Below, in pieces: positions 1 through 6,498 of a DNA stretch of 10,175 nt. Both the position numbers and the translations under genes were made by a program. Source of the stretch: an uncultured bacterium (GTDB lineage: Bacteria; Bacillota; Clostridia; Lachnospirales; Lachnospiraceae); the NCBI GenBank assembly GCA_947071365.1, contig CAMTFT010000031.1, positions 1-10,175 on the forward strand. The letters are read 5' to 3'. Below the pieces are notes generated by a model, which ran no database searches, was not told the origin of the DNA, and was given only the letters and a program-made list of their open reading frames with translations. Each line of letters starts with the position of its first letter. Within the stretch, counting starts at the first letter, position 1.

Positions 1-8
1 TTTTAAGT

Positions 9-212
9 ATGAAAGAGTTAAATGATATGCTTCCGTTTTTGATTCCACTCGTAATTGCCCAATTTGCGCTTCTTATTTATACGCTGCACCATATTTTGAC
101 GCATCAAAATTATAAACGGGGAAGCCGGGGACTTTGGCTGGCGGTGGCTATTGTGGGAATGGAATTTATTGGGCCGATTTTATATTTTCTGTTGGGAAAA
201 GAGGAAGAATAA
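9..212 (+). CDS. PLDc_N-domain small membrane protein (YxlE-like)
   Basis: This is a 67-residue protein with two predicted membrane helices, at about residues 8-28 and 42-62, joined by a short basic stretch (HQNYKRGSRG). The second helix ends in a GPILYFLLGK motif, the hallmark of the PLDc_N (phospholipase D/cardiolipin synthase N-terminal) mini-domain. Proteins of this kind, such as B. subtilis YxlE, carry only the membrane anchor without a catalytic domain, and are often encoded beside a two-gene ABC transporter, as here. YxlE is reported to be a negative regulator of SigY; whether that applies here is unknown. The stop codon overlaps the ATG of the following ATPase by one base, implying translational coupling. 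Only eight bases precede the ATG at 9, so no ribosome binding site can be judged and an upstream start is possible; ATG 27 is an alternative. Confidence 0.75.
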   Translation: MKELNDMLPFLIPLVIAQFALLIYTLHHILTHQNYKRGSRGLWLAVAIVGMEFIGPILYFLLGKEEE

Positions 213-1114
213 TGGATATGCTGACGATTTCCCGCGTTTCAAAAACGTTTGGGAACAGAAAGGTCATCAATAATCTCAGCTTTTCGGTGCCGGAGCACAG
301 TGTCTTCGGATTTATCGGGGAGAACGGCGCAGGGAAGACGACGACAATGCGGATGATACTCGGACTTTTACAAATGGACCGGGGGCAGATTACGGTAAAC
401 GGGGAGCAGGTGGTCTACGGACAGAACAGGACGAACCGGTATATCGGGTATCTGCCGGATGTCCCGGAATTCTATGGCTTTATGACGCCGATGGAGTACC
501 TGCGGCTGTGCGGGGCAGTGACGGGAATGACAAAAAAGGAGACGGAGGATCAGGCAAAAAAGCTTCTTGACATGGTAGAGCTGTCACACCATGAGAAAAG
601 GATATGCGGTTTTTCCAGGGGAATGAAGCAGAGGCTTGGCATCGCCCAAGCGCTTTTAAACAGGCCGAAGCTTCTTATCTGTGATGAGCCGACCTCGGCG
701 CTTGATCCGGTGGGCCGGAAAGAGATTCTGGATATTTTATCTTCGATTCGAAGACATACGACGGTGCTGTTTTCCACGCACATCTTGTCGGACGTGGAGC
801 GCATCTGTGACGAGGTGGCATTTTTGCATCAGGGCAGCATCGCTTTTTGCGGGACGATGGAGGAGATAAAAAGCGCCGGAAGCGGAAGAGGCTATGAAGT
901 GGAATTTTTCAGATCGCAGGATGCCGGGGCGTTTGCAGAGGTATTTCAGGGAGGCAGCAGGATGGAGCGGAATGTGCTGCGGTACGAACGAAAGACGGAG
1001 GCGGATATGATGCAGGCAATGCGTTTTCTGGGTCAGCGCAGTATCCCGGTGCAGAGGATACAGATGCTGGAGCCGACGCTGGAATCGCTGTTTATGGAGG
1101 TGACCGGACGGTGA
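212..1114 (+). CDS. ABC transporter ATP-binding protein (ABC-2 export type, YxlF-like)
   Basis: This is a 300-residue ATPase subunit of an ABC-2-type exporter, expected on the cytoplasmic face of the membrane, where it powers the permease encoded downstream. Visible motifs are Walker A GENGAGKT at 36-43, a degenerate signature FSRGMKQR at 134-141, Walker B LLICDEP at 154-160 with D-loop SALD, and switch His190 in STH. The usual Q-loop glutamine appears to be Asp83 (YLPDVPEFY), a substitution I associate with some exporters of this class. Residues from about 215 form the variable C-terminal extension typical of this family. The in-frame ORF opens at 134, but ATG 212 is preferred. It overlaps the previous stop (TAATG), has a GAGGAAG ribosome site just upstream, and gives a normal N-terminus (MDMLTISRVSKTFG). 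The exported substrate cannot be inferred. Confidence 0.88.
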   Translation: MDMLTISRVSKTFGNRKVINNLSFSVPEHSVFGFIGENGAGKTTTMRMILGLLQMDRGQITVNGEQVVYGQNRTNRYIGYLPDVPEFYGFMTPMEYLRLCGAVTGMTKKETEDQAKKLLDMVELSHHEKRICGFSRGMKQRLGIAQALLNRPKLLICDEPTSALDPVGRKEILDILSSIRRHTTVLFSTHILSDVERICDEVAFLHQGSIAFCGTMEEIKSAGSGRGYEVEFFRSQDAGAFAEVFQGGSRMERNVLRYERKTEADMMQAMRFLGQRSIPVQRIQMLEPTLESLFMEVTGR

Positions 1115-1155
1115 AATGGCGGACTGAATTTATATGGAAGAAAGTGGCCGGATAA
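1111..1155 (+). CDS. possible coupled mini-ORF 1 (14 aa)
   Basis: A GTG-initiated frame encodes MKWRTEFIWKKVAG and stops with TAA. It overlaps the ATPase stop by four bases (GTGA). A near-consensus ribosome site, GGAGGTGA at 1096-1103, lies seven bases before the GTG; that is better placed for this start than for any permease start. The stop overlaps the ATG of mini-ORF 2 by one base. It may be a coupling peptide, or the leftover N-terminus of a deleted or duplicated permease gene. No function can be assigned, and translation is inferred only from signals. Confidence 0.35.
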   Translation: MKWRTEFIWKKVAG

Positions 1156-1199
1156 TGAAATGGCGGGTCGAATTTATATGGAAGGAAGTGACTGGATAA
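1112..1199 (+). repeat. 44-bp tandem direct repeat, two copies
   Basis: Two adjacent 44-bp units lie at 1112-1155 and 1156-1199. They match at 38 of 44 positions, and all six differences are transitions. The duplication fills the whole gap between the ATPase stop codon and the likely permease start. Each unit ends in GGATAA followed by TG, so each recreates a TAATG stop/start overlap. Confidence 0.9.
1155..1199 (+). CDS. possible coupled mini-ORF 2 (14 aa)
   Basis: An ATG-initiated frame encodes MKWRVEFIWKEVTG and stops with TAA. It is the second copy of the mini-ORF at 1111-1155 and differs from it at three internal residues. Its ATG overlaps the stop of the first copy, and its own stop overlaps the probable permease ATG at 1199. 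The purine-rich GGAAGAAAGTGG in the preceding unit could act as a weak ribosome site. As with copy 1, it may be a coupling peptide or a relic; function is unknown. Confidence 0.33.
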   Translation: MKWRVEFIWKEVTG

Positions 1200-1972
1200 T
1201 GAGATCGCTGGCTGCATTTACACGAAAAGAGTTTCTGGAATCTGTCAGGACAGGCAAGTTGATGGTACTGCTGCTGGTTTTCGTTCTGTTTGGCATCATG
1301 AATCCGGCAATCGCAAAGCTGACGCCGTGGCTGATGGAAACGATGGCGGAAAATATGGAGGAGACCGGGCTGATCGTATCAGCTACGGAGGTGAATGCCA
1401 TGAGTTCCTGGATGCAGTTCTACAAAAACGTTCCCATGGCGCTGCTTGTCTTTGCGGTGCTCACCGGAGGAATCCTTACCGGGGAATACGAGAGAGGGAC
1501 GCTGATCCATATGGTGACTAAGGGGCTGGAGCGCTGGAAGGTTCTGACAGCAAAGACGGCCGCACTGCTCGTTTTCTGGAGTGGAGGTTACTGGGGAATG
1601 TACGGGATCACCTGGGGGTATACCGCTTATTTCTGGGACAGCAGTGAGGTAATTCATGAATTTTTCGGGGCTTTTGGTGTGTATCTTCTGGGAATCTGGA
1701 TGATATCGCTGATATTGCTTGGCTCGTGTGCCTTCCGGTCAGGCGCTGCGCCGCTGGGGACGGCAGGCGGAGGTTTTGTGCTGTCGTACCTGCTGGGGAT
1801 GGTTCCGGCTGTCCGCGAATACGTGCCGACGCAGCTTCTTTCGGGCTCATCGCTGTTAAGCGGTGCTGCTGCACCGGAGGAGTTTGCGGCTGCGATGTTA
1901 GTGACATCCCTGCTGGCGCTGTTTAATTTTGGAGTGGCGCTTCTGTGCTTCAACCGGAAAGCGTTGGTATGA
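1199..1972 (+). CDS. ABC-2-type transporter permease (YxlG-like)
   Basis: This is a 257-residue polytopic membrane protein, the likely partner of the ATPase just upstream. It begins with a cytoplasmic helix (AFTRKEFLESVRTGKL, about 5-21) of the kind seen in ABC-2 permeases. I count about six hydrophobic segments, near 21-37, 78-96, 118-142, 158-180, 184-202 and 230-250. The motif TGEYERGTL, just after the second segment, is the conserved coupling region of this family. The reading frame extends back to ATG 1160, with another in-frame ATG at 1178. ATG 1199 is preferred because it overlaps the mini-ORF stop, has GGAAGGAAG upstream and gives the family-like N-terminus. The extracytoplasmic loop at about 38-77 is long and polar. 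Substrate is unknown. Confidence 0.82.
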   Translation: MRSLAAFTRKEFLESVRTGKLMVLLLVFVLFGIMNPAIAKLTPWLMETMAENMEETGLIVSATEVNAMSSWMQFYKNVPMALLVFAVLTGGILTGEYERGTLIHMVTKGLERWKVLTAKTAALLVFWSGGYWGMYGITWGYTAYFWDSSEVIHEFFGAFGVYLLGIWMISLILLGSCAFRSGAAPLGTAGGGFVLSYLLGMVPAVREYVPTQLLSGSSLLSGAAAPEEFAAAMLVTSLLALFNFGVALLCFNRKALV

Positions 1973-2022
1973 ATTTTGCATATGGCACCATTTCTGCGGC
2001 AACGGGTCAGACAGCTATGTTG

Positions 2023-2065
2023 GCAGCACCATCGGGAGGTAGAAGTCCGGTGGTGCTGCTTTTGT
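2023..2065 (+). terminator. Rho-independent terminator after the ABC-2 cluster
   Basis: The arms GCAGCACCA (2023-2031) and TGGTGCTGC (2051-2059) pair perfectly. The stem extends inward with GC and GT pairs to a loop of about nine bases. A short T-run (TTTTGT) follows. It lies about 50 bp after the permease stop and separates this cluster from the importer operon. Confidence 0.8.
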
Positions 2066-2125
2066 ATTCGGAAATGGAATAGATGAACATGCAAAAAAGG
2101 AATATCAATAATCCCCCCAGGCAGG

Positions 2126-2154
2126 TTGCGAAAGAAGAAACACAAATTTATAAT
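2126..2154 (+). promoter_or_regulatory. Sigma-A-type promoter of the first importer operon
   Basis: A -35 element TTGCGA (2126-2131) and a perfect -10 element TATAAT (2149-2154) are separated by exactly 17 bp, in an AT-rich patch. Transcription would begin near 2161, giving an untranslated leader of about 30 bases before the permease ATG at 2191. No operator palindrome is evident around it. Confidence 0.7.
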
Positions 2155-2190
2155 TAAAAATATGTTTATAAGAACAGAAAGTGGGCAATT

Positions 2191-3135
2191 ATGGGGAAAT
2201 ATATTGTAAAGCGATTGCTGCAGCTCATTCCTGTTTTGATCGGAATCACCTTCTTATCCTTTGGGATGATGCGTCTGGCCGGGGGCGATGCCGTGACCTA
2301 CATGTATGAGAATGCAGGCGTGGCGGTCTCACAGGAGATCATTGACGAGGCCAAGGAGGAGTATGGACTGAATGACCCGTTCCTTGTGCAGTATGCCAGG
2401 TGGTTTGCGGGGATGATAACGGGGGATATGGGGAAGAGTTACGTATCTCAGAGGGATGTGTACGAGACGTTTGTCGAAAAGCTTCCGGCGACGATTCTGC
2501 TTACCGTATCTTCGATTTTACTGACAGTCGTACTGGCGATTCCGCTGGGAATCGTGTCAGCAGTCAATCATAATAAGTGGTCGGATTACATGATCCGTTT
2601 CCTGAGTTTTATCGGCAATTCCATGCCGAATTTTTTTGCGGCGCTGGTGCTGATCTATTTTCTTTCTGTGAAGCTTCGGCTGTTTCCGGTCATCACGAAT
2701 GAAAATCTGGCACAGAGCCTTGTGCTGCCGACAGTGACGCTGGCAATCTCCATGGCATCCAAGTACACGAGGCAGGTGCGGGCGACGGTGCTGGAAGAGT
2801 TGAATAAGGATTATGTGATGGGCGCAAGGGCGCGGGGCGTGCGCGGCAAAATCATTATCTGGAGAAGCGTAATGAAATCCTCCATGCTGACGATCATCAC
2901 GCTGCTGGCTTTATCCGTCGGCAGTCTGCTGGGCGGCACTACGATCGTGGAGACGATCTTCATGTGGGACGGAGTCGGAAAGATGGCGGTAGATGCCATT
3001 ACGATGAGGGATTATCCGATCATTCAGGCGTATGTGGCATGGATGGCGGTCATTTATGTGCTGGTAAATCTGATTACCGATATCGTTTACCATTATCTGG
3101 ATCCCAGGGTAAGGCTTGGAGGTGATGGAGCATGA
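2191..3135 (+). CDS. Peptide/nickel-type ABC importer permease B (DppB/NikB family)
   Basis: This is a 314-residue inner-membrane permease, one half of the translocation channel of a peptide/nickel-family importer. It shows the family layout: MGKYIVKRLLQLIPVLIGITF as the first membrane helix, a conserved extracytoplasmic segment with LNDPFLVQYARWF and GDMGKSY, and about five more membrane spans. The cytoplasmic EAA-type loop that docks on the ATPase is at about 208-230 (YVMGARARGVRGK). The C-terminal LDPRVRLGG (303-311) is typical. The length is standard. The ribosome site is weak (GAAAGTGG), although the start is well supported by the N-terminus. Its stop overlaps the permease C gene by four bases. 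Metal, peptide or other substrates cannot be told apart from this subunit. Confidence 0.9.
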   Translation: MGKYIVKRLLQLIPVLIGITFLSFGMMRLAGGDAVTYMYENAGVAVSQEIIDEAKEEYGLNDPFLVQYARWFAGMITGDMGKSYVSQRDVYETFVEKLPATILLTVSSILLTVVLAIPLGIVSAVNHNKWSDYMIRFLSFIGNSMPNFFAALVLIYFLSVKLRLFPVITNENLAQSLVLPTVTLAISMASKYTRQVRATVLEELNKDYVMGARARGVRGKIIIWRSVMKSSMLTIITLLALSVGSLLGGTTIVETIFMWDGVGKMAVDAITMRDYPIIQAYVAWMAVIYVLVNLITDIVYHYLDPRVRLGGDGA

Positions 3136-4007
3136 GCGTGGCAGTCACAAAGGATGCACAGGGCGTTACTGTCCGGGAGCAGAAAATCAAAAAGAACCAT
3201 ATAAAAATAAAATTGACCGTGTTTATCGTACTGGCATCGCTGCTGGTGCTGGCCGCAGTGTTTGCAAAGTATCTCTGCCCCTATGACCCGTATGCGCAGG
3301 ATCTGATCCAGGCAATGAAACCGCCTTCCATGGCACATCCTCTCGGCACGGACCGGTATGGCAGGGACATGCTTTCACGTATCGTGATCGGAAGTACGAC
3401 GAGTATTTTTTCTACGCTGATTCTGGTGGCGGTTGTGACGGTGCTCGGCACGGTCATCGGAATTGTCTGCGGCTTTCGGGGCGGCAGAATAGACACGGTG
3501 CTGATGCGTATTTCGGATCTGTTTCTGGCGTTTCCCAGCCTTGTGTTTGCGCTGGCGGTGGCCGGTGTGCTGGGCGGCGGCATACAGAATGCGATCATAG
3601 CGCTGGCAGCCATCAGTTGGCCGAAATTCGCGCGGCTGGCCAGAGGACTTACCCTCGCCAGAAAGAATTCGCCGTATCTCATGGCAGCAAGACTTTCTGG
3701 CAGCAGTACGGGGAAGCTTCTGTTTAAACACATCCTCCCGAATATTGCAGGGCCGATCCTGGTCACTGCCGTGCTGGATATTGGCACGATGATGATGGAG
3801 CTGGCAGGTCTGTCATTTCTGGGACTGGGCGTGAAGCCGCCTATGGCGGAATGGGGAAGCATGATCAATGAGGGCCGCAGTATGCTGCAGGTGGCTCCCT
3901 GGATGGTACTGGCTCCTGGGGCCGCGATTTTTGTAACTGTTATGGTTTTTAATCTGCTGGGCGATACGCTCCGGGATTATATGGATCCGAAGCAGAGAGA
4001 CCGATGA
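3132..4007 (+). CDS. Peptide/nickel-type ABC importer permease C (DppC/NikC family)
   Basis: This is a 291-residue second permease of the same importer, expected to pair with permease B. A basic cytoplasmic N-terminus precedes the first helix at about 28-46. Then come the family motifs HPLGTDRYGRDMLSR (69-83), the EAA loop PYLMAARLSGSSTGK (181-195), LSFLGLGVKPPMAEWG (227-242) and NLLGDTLRDYMDP (274-286). About six membrane spans are visible. The start overlaps the previous stop as ATGA, and a near-perfect ribosome site, GGAGGTGAT, lies at about 3119-3127. The small polar insertion before the first motif and the overall length are ordinary for the family. Confidence 0.9.
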   Translation: MSVAVTKDAQGVTVREQKIKKNHIKIKLTVFIVLASLLVLAAVFAKYLCPYDPYAQDLIQAMKPPSMAHPLGTDRYGRDMLSRIVIGSTTSIFSTLILVAVVTVLGTVIGIVCGFRGGRIDTVLMRISDLFLAFPSLVFALAVAGVLGGGIQNAIIALAAISWPKFARLARGLTLARKNSPYLMAARLSGSSTGKLLFKHILPNIAGPILVTAVLDIGTMMMELAGLSFLGLGVKPPMAEWGSMINEGRSMLQVAPWMVLAPGAAIFVTVMVFNLLGDTLRDYMDPKQRDR

Positions 4008-4030
4008 TAAATGATTTGGAGGAAAACAGG

Positions 4031-5566
4031 ATGAAGAAAAAAACAGTTGCCGCAATTTTGGCGTGTGTGATGATGGCCGGCCTGATGAGCAGCGCCGCGT
4101 CAGCCGAAGGCGAAAAGACGTTTGTTTACGGCACCGTTGGATACGGCGAGGCTCAGGGCGACGCGGGACTGAATCCCCATGACAACTATTCCGGCTGGAG
4201 CGCGCTCCGCTACGGCGTGGGGGAGACGCTGTTCAAGTATGATGACAACATGGAGGTGCAGCCGTGGCTGGCTACCGATTATGAATTTGTGGATAACAAT
4301 ACGGTAAAGATCACGCTGCGGGATGGAGTACAGTTTTCAAGCGGCCGGACGATGGATGCACAGGCCGTAAAGGAGTGTCTGGAGCATCTGGTGGAGGTAC
4401 ATGACCGTGCGCCCCATGACCTGCTGATCGACAGTATTGAGGCGGATGGCCTGACGGTAACGATCCATACCTCTGAGCCATGCCCGGCCATCATCAATTA
4501 TCTCGGCGACCCGTACGGAGCGATCATTGATATGGAATACGGGATTCAGGGCGAGGGCGGCACCGCCAACGTATCAGGCACCGGCCCGTACGTTGCCACA
4601 GAGGTAAGCCCGACGGAGATCACACTTGTAAAGAATGAAAACTACTGGGGCGGCGAGGTAAAGGTGGATAATGTCATCGTGAAATCATTTTCTGATGCCG
4701 GTTCTCTGTGCGCCTCACTTCAGACCGGTGATATTCAGGGGACGTATGGGCTTCAGTACGACAATTACGTATTGTTTGAGAATGATCCTTCCTATACGAT
4801 CAATTCGATTCCGACGAGCCGCTGCTTCTTCGGACAGTACAATATGGATTCGGAGATCGTGCAGGATATCAATGTACGAAAAGCAATTGCGATGGGAATC
4901 GATAAGGAGCAGTTCTGCAGTGTGCTTGCGTATAACCGCTGCATTCCGGCAGTCGGTGCGTTCCCCGGCAGTTTTTCCTACGGAAATGAAGCTGTGACAG
5001 CGCCCTCCTATGACCCGGAGGGGGCAAAAGCGCTCCTCGCAGAAGAGGGCTGGACGGATACGGATGGAGACGGCTACGTGGACAAAGACGGACAGAAGCT
5101 GTCAATCAACTGGCTGACGTACCCGAACCGTCTGGAACAGCCGCTGCTGGCTACGTATGCGCAGGATACGCTGAAATCGATCGGCATCGATGTGCAGATC
5201 AACAATACGGCTGACCACAGAACCTTTGCGGGAAACGGTGATTTCGATCTGTATCTCAGTTCTGTCACAACAGCGCCCACCGGTGATCCGGAGTATTTCT
5301 TTACCAGCACCGTAGTAGGCTCGAAGAATTACGGTAATTATCAGAACGATGAGGTAAGCGCGCTGGTTGACGAGCTGCACACGACATTTGACCAGGAAAA
5401 GAGAGGGGAGCTGGCGGTGCAGCTTCAGCAGAAGATTCTGGACGACTGTTCCTTCTTCTTTGTGGCTCATCTGAATATGGGTATCGTTACGAAATCGAAT
5501 GTGACGGGAATGGCGGCACATCCGTGTGATTACTACGAGATCACCGCTGATCTGGATATCAACTAA
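4031..5566 (+). CDS. Extracellular solute-binding protein, family 5 (SBP_bac_5)
   Basis: This is a 511-residue substrate receptor of the importer. The first 25 residues form a Sec signal (MKKKTVAAILACVMMAGLMSS...) with a signal peptidase I-type AxA site ending at Ala25. I see no lipobox at the expected place; Cys12 lies inside the hydrophobic core and is too early. Family 5 features are the opening LNPHDNYSGWSALRYGVGETLFKYD, RDGVQFSSGR, GTGPYVATE, NENYWGG and INVRKAIAMGIDKEQ. Residues 343-354 (DTDGDGYVDKDG) resemble a calcium-binding loop. The mature protein has eight cysteines. The frame reaches back to ATG 4004, overlapping the permease C stop, but GGAGG at 4018-4022 and the signal peptide favour ATG 4031. 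The substrate could be a peptide, nickel or a metal chelate; I cannot decide. Confidence 0.88.
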   Translation: MKKKTVAAILACVMMAGLMSSAASAEGEKTFVYGTVGYGEAQGDAGLNPHDNYSGWSALRYGVGETLFKYDDNMEVQPWLATDYEFVDNNTVKITLRDGVQFSSGRTMDAQAVKECLEHLVEVHDRAPHDLLIDSIEADGLTVTIHTSEPCPAIINYLGDPYGAIIDMEYGIQGEGGTANVSGTGPYVATEVSPTEITLVKNENYWGGEVKVDNVIVKSFSDAGSLCASLQTGDIQGTYGLQYDNYVLFENDPSYTINSIPTSRCFFGQYNMDSEIVQDINVRKAIAMGIDKEQFCSVLAYNRCIPAVGAFPGSFSYGNEAVTAPSYDPEGAKALLAEEGWTDTDGDGYVDKDGQKLSINWLTYPNRLEQPLLATYAQDTLKSIGIDVQINNTADHRTFAGNGDFDLYLSSVTTAPTGDPEYFFTSTVVGSKNYGNYQNDEVSALVDELHTTFDQEKRGELAVQLQQKILDDCSFFFVAHLNMGIVTKSNVTGMAAHPCDYYEITADLDIN

Positions 5567-5577
5567 GGAGACTTATC

Positions 5578-6375
5578 ATGGAACCATTGCTGCAGGCAGA
5601 GCATATCACAATTTGCTATAATGGAAAACCGGTGGTGAAGGATGTCAGCTTCGAGCTTCACGAAGGGGAAATTTTAGGCATCGTAGGAGAATCCGGCAGC
5701 GGGAAAAGTACGATCGTCAGGGCCATCATGGGGCTTCTGGGCGGAGGCGGCATGGTGACGAGAGGCGATATCTCGTATAAGGGCCTGAATGTTGTGGATA
5801 TGTCGGTGAAGGAGCTGCGAAAGCTTCTGGGGCCGGAGATCGGTATGGTGTTTCAGGACTGCGAGGCTGCATTGTGCCCGATCCGCACGGTGGGCGACCA
5901 GATCTACGAGAGCATGTCAGAGCACGGGAAAGTGACGAGAAGCGAGATCTATGCAAGGGCGGCCGAGGTGATGGGAAGGATTGGGCTGGACGATGCAAAG
6001 CGGGTGCTGGACAGCTACCCCTTTGAGCTGTCCGGGGGTATGAATCAGCGTGTCGGCATCTGTACGGCAATGATGCAGCGCCCGTCGCTGCTGCTGGCGG
6101 ATGAACCCACCAGTGCGCTGGATGTGACGGTGCAGAAGCAGGTGGTGGAGGAGATGAAGCTGATGCGGGACGTGTATCACACGGCCATGATCGTGGTGAC
6201 GCACAACATTGGTGTTGTGAATGCGATGGCGGACAAGGTACTGATGCTTCAAAACGGTGAGATGATGGATTACGGCCCGACAGACCGGGTTCTTAGTCAC
6301 CCGGAGAATGAATATACGAAGAGACTGATGGATTCGGTGCTGAAGTTTTCGCGCAGTGGTGACACCTTGAAATAG
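5578..6375 (+). CDS. Peptide/nickel-type ABC importer ATPase D (NikD/DppD family, short form)
   Basis: This is a 265-residue ATP-binding subunit of the importer. Motifs are Walker A GESGSGKS (37-44), Q-loop Gln93 (MVFQD), signature LSGGM (151-155), Walker B LLLADE (171-176), D-loop SALD and switch His209 (VVTHN). It ends soon after YTKRLMDSVLKF, so it lacks the roughly 60-residue cysteine-containing C-terminal extension of OppD/DppD (about 320-340 residues). That makes it closer in size to NikD. The ribosome site AAGGAG overlaps the preceding stop codon, only 11 bases before the ATG, consistent with co-transcription. It should form a heterodimer with ATPase E, encoded after an unusual 123-bp gap. 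Confidence 0.9.
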   Translation: MEPLLQAEHITICYNGKPVVKDVSFELHEGEILGIVGESGSGKSTIVRAIMGLLGGGGMVTRGDISYKGLNVVDMSVKELRKLLGPEIGMVFQDCEAALCPIRTVGDQIYESMSEHGKVTRSEIYARAAEVMGRIGLDDAKRVLDSYPFELSGGMNQRVGICTAMMQRPSLLLADEPTSALDVTVQKQVVEEMKLMRDVYHTAMIVVTHNIGVVNAMADKVLMLQNGEMMDYGPTDRVLSHPENEYTKRLMDSVLKFSRSGDTLK

Positions 6376-6393
6376 ACATGAGCATTTCAGTAG

Positions 6394-6474
6394 ATACGGC
6401 ATGGATTTGGAAATATCTCAGAGAAGGAACTGTAGGGGTGTCCACTCTGAGATATTTCTGAATCCATGCCGCAT
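6394..6474. repeat. Long imperfect palindrome between the two ATPase genes
   Basis: A 30-base left arm (6394-6423) pairs with a 30-base right arm (6445-6474) around a 21-base loop. Only one A-C mismatch and two G-U pairs interrupt the stem. A further five bases (TTTCA at 6385-6389, TGAAA at 6477-6481) could extend it. No T-run follows, so it is not a normal intrinsic terminator. It could be an mRNA processing or stability hairpin that sets different levels of the two ATPases, or a miniature mobile element. TA dinucleotides sit near both ends. Confidence 0.85.
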
Positions 6475-6498
6475 AGTGAAACTTGAGGAGGAACATTA

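Noticed and set aside
134..211. Upstream extension of the first ATPase to ATG 134
   Set aside because: It would overlap the PLDc_N gene out of frame and add 26 residues with no family match; ATG 212 has a ribosome site and a coupled stop.
1160..1198. Upstream starts of the ABC-2 permease at 1160 and 1178
   Set aside because: They fall inside the tandem repeat without a well-placed ribosome site, and the added residues do not look like the family N-terminus.
1654..2145. Long reverse-strand ORF across the end of the ABC-2 permease
   Set aside because: It is antisense to a clear gene and a terminator, with no recognisable domain or ribosome site.
4004..4030. Start of the first binding protein at ATG 4004
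   Set aside because: The added nine residues are acidic and precede a normal signal peptide; GGAGG at 4018-4022 points to ATG 4031.
4058..4066. Possible lipobox ILAC at residues 9-12 of the first binding protein
   Set aside because: The hydrophobic stretch before Cys12 is too short for a lipoprotein signal, and a better AxA site follows at residue 25.
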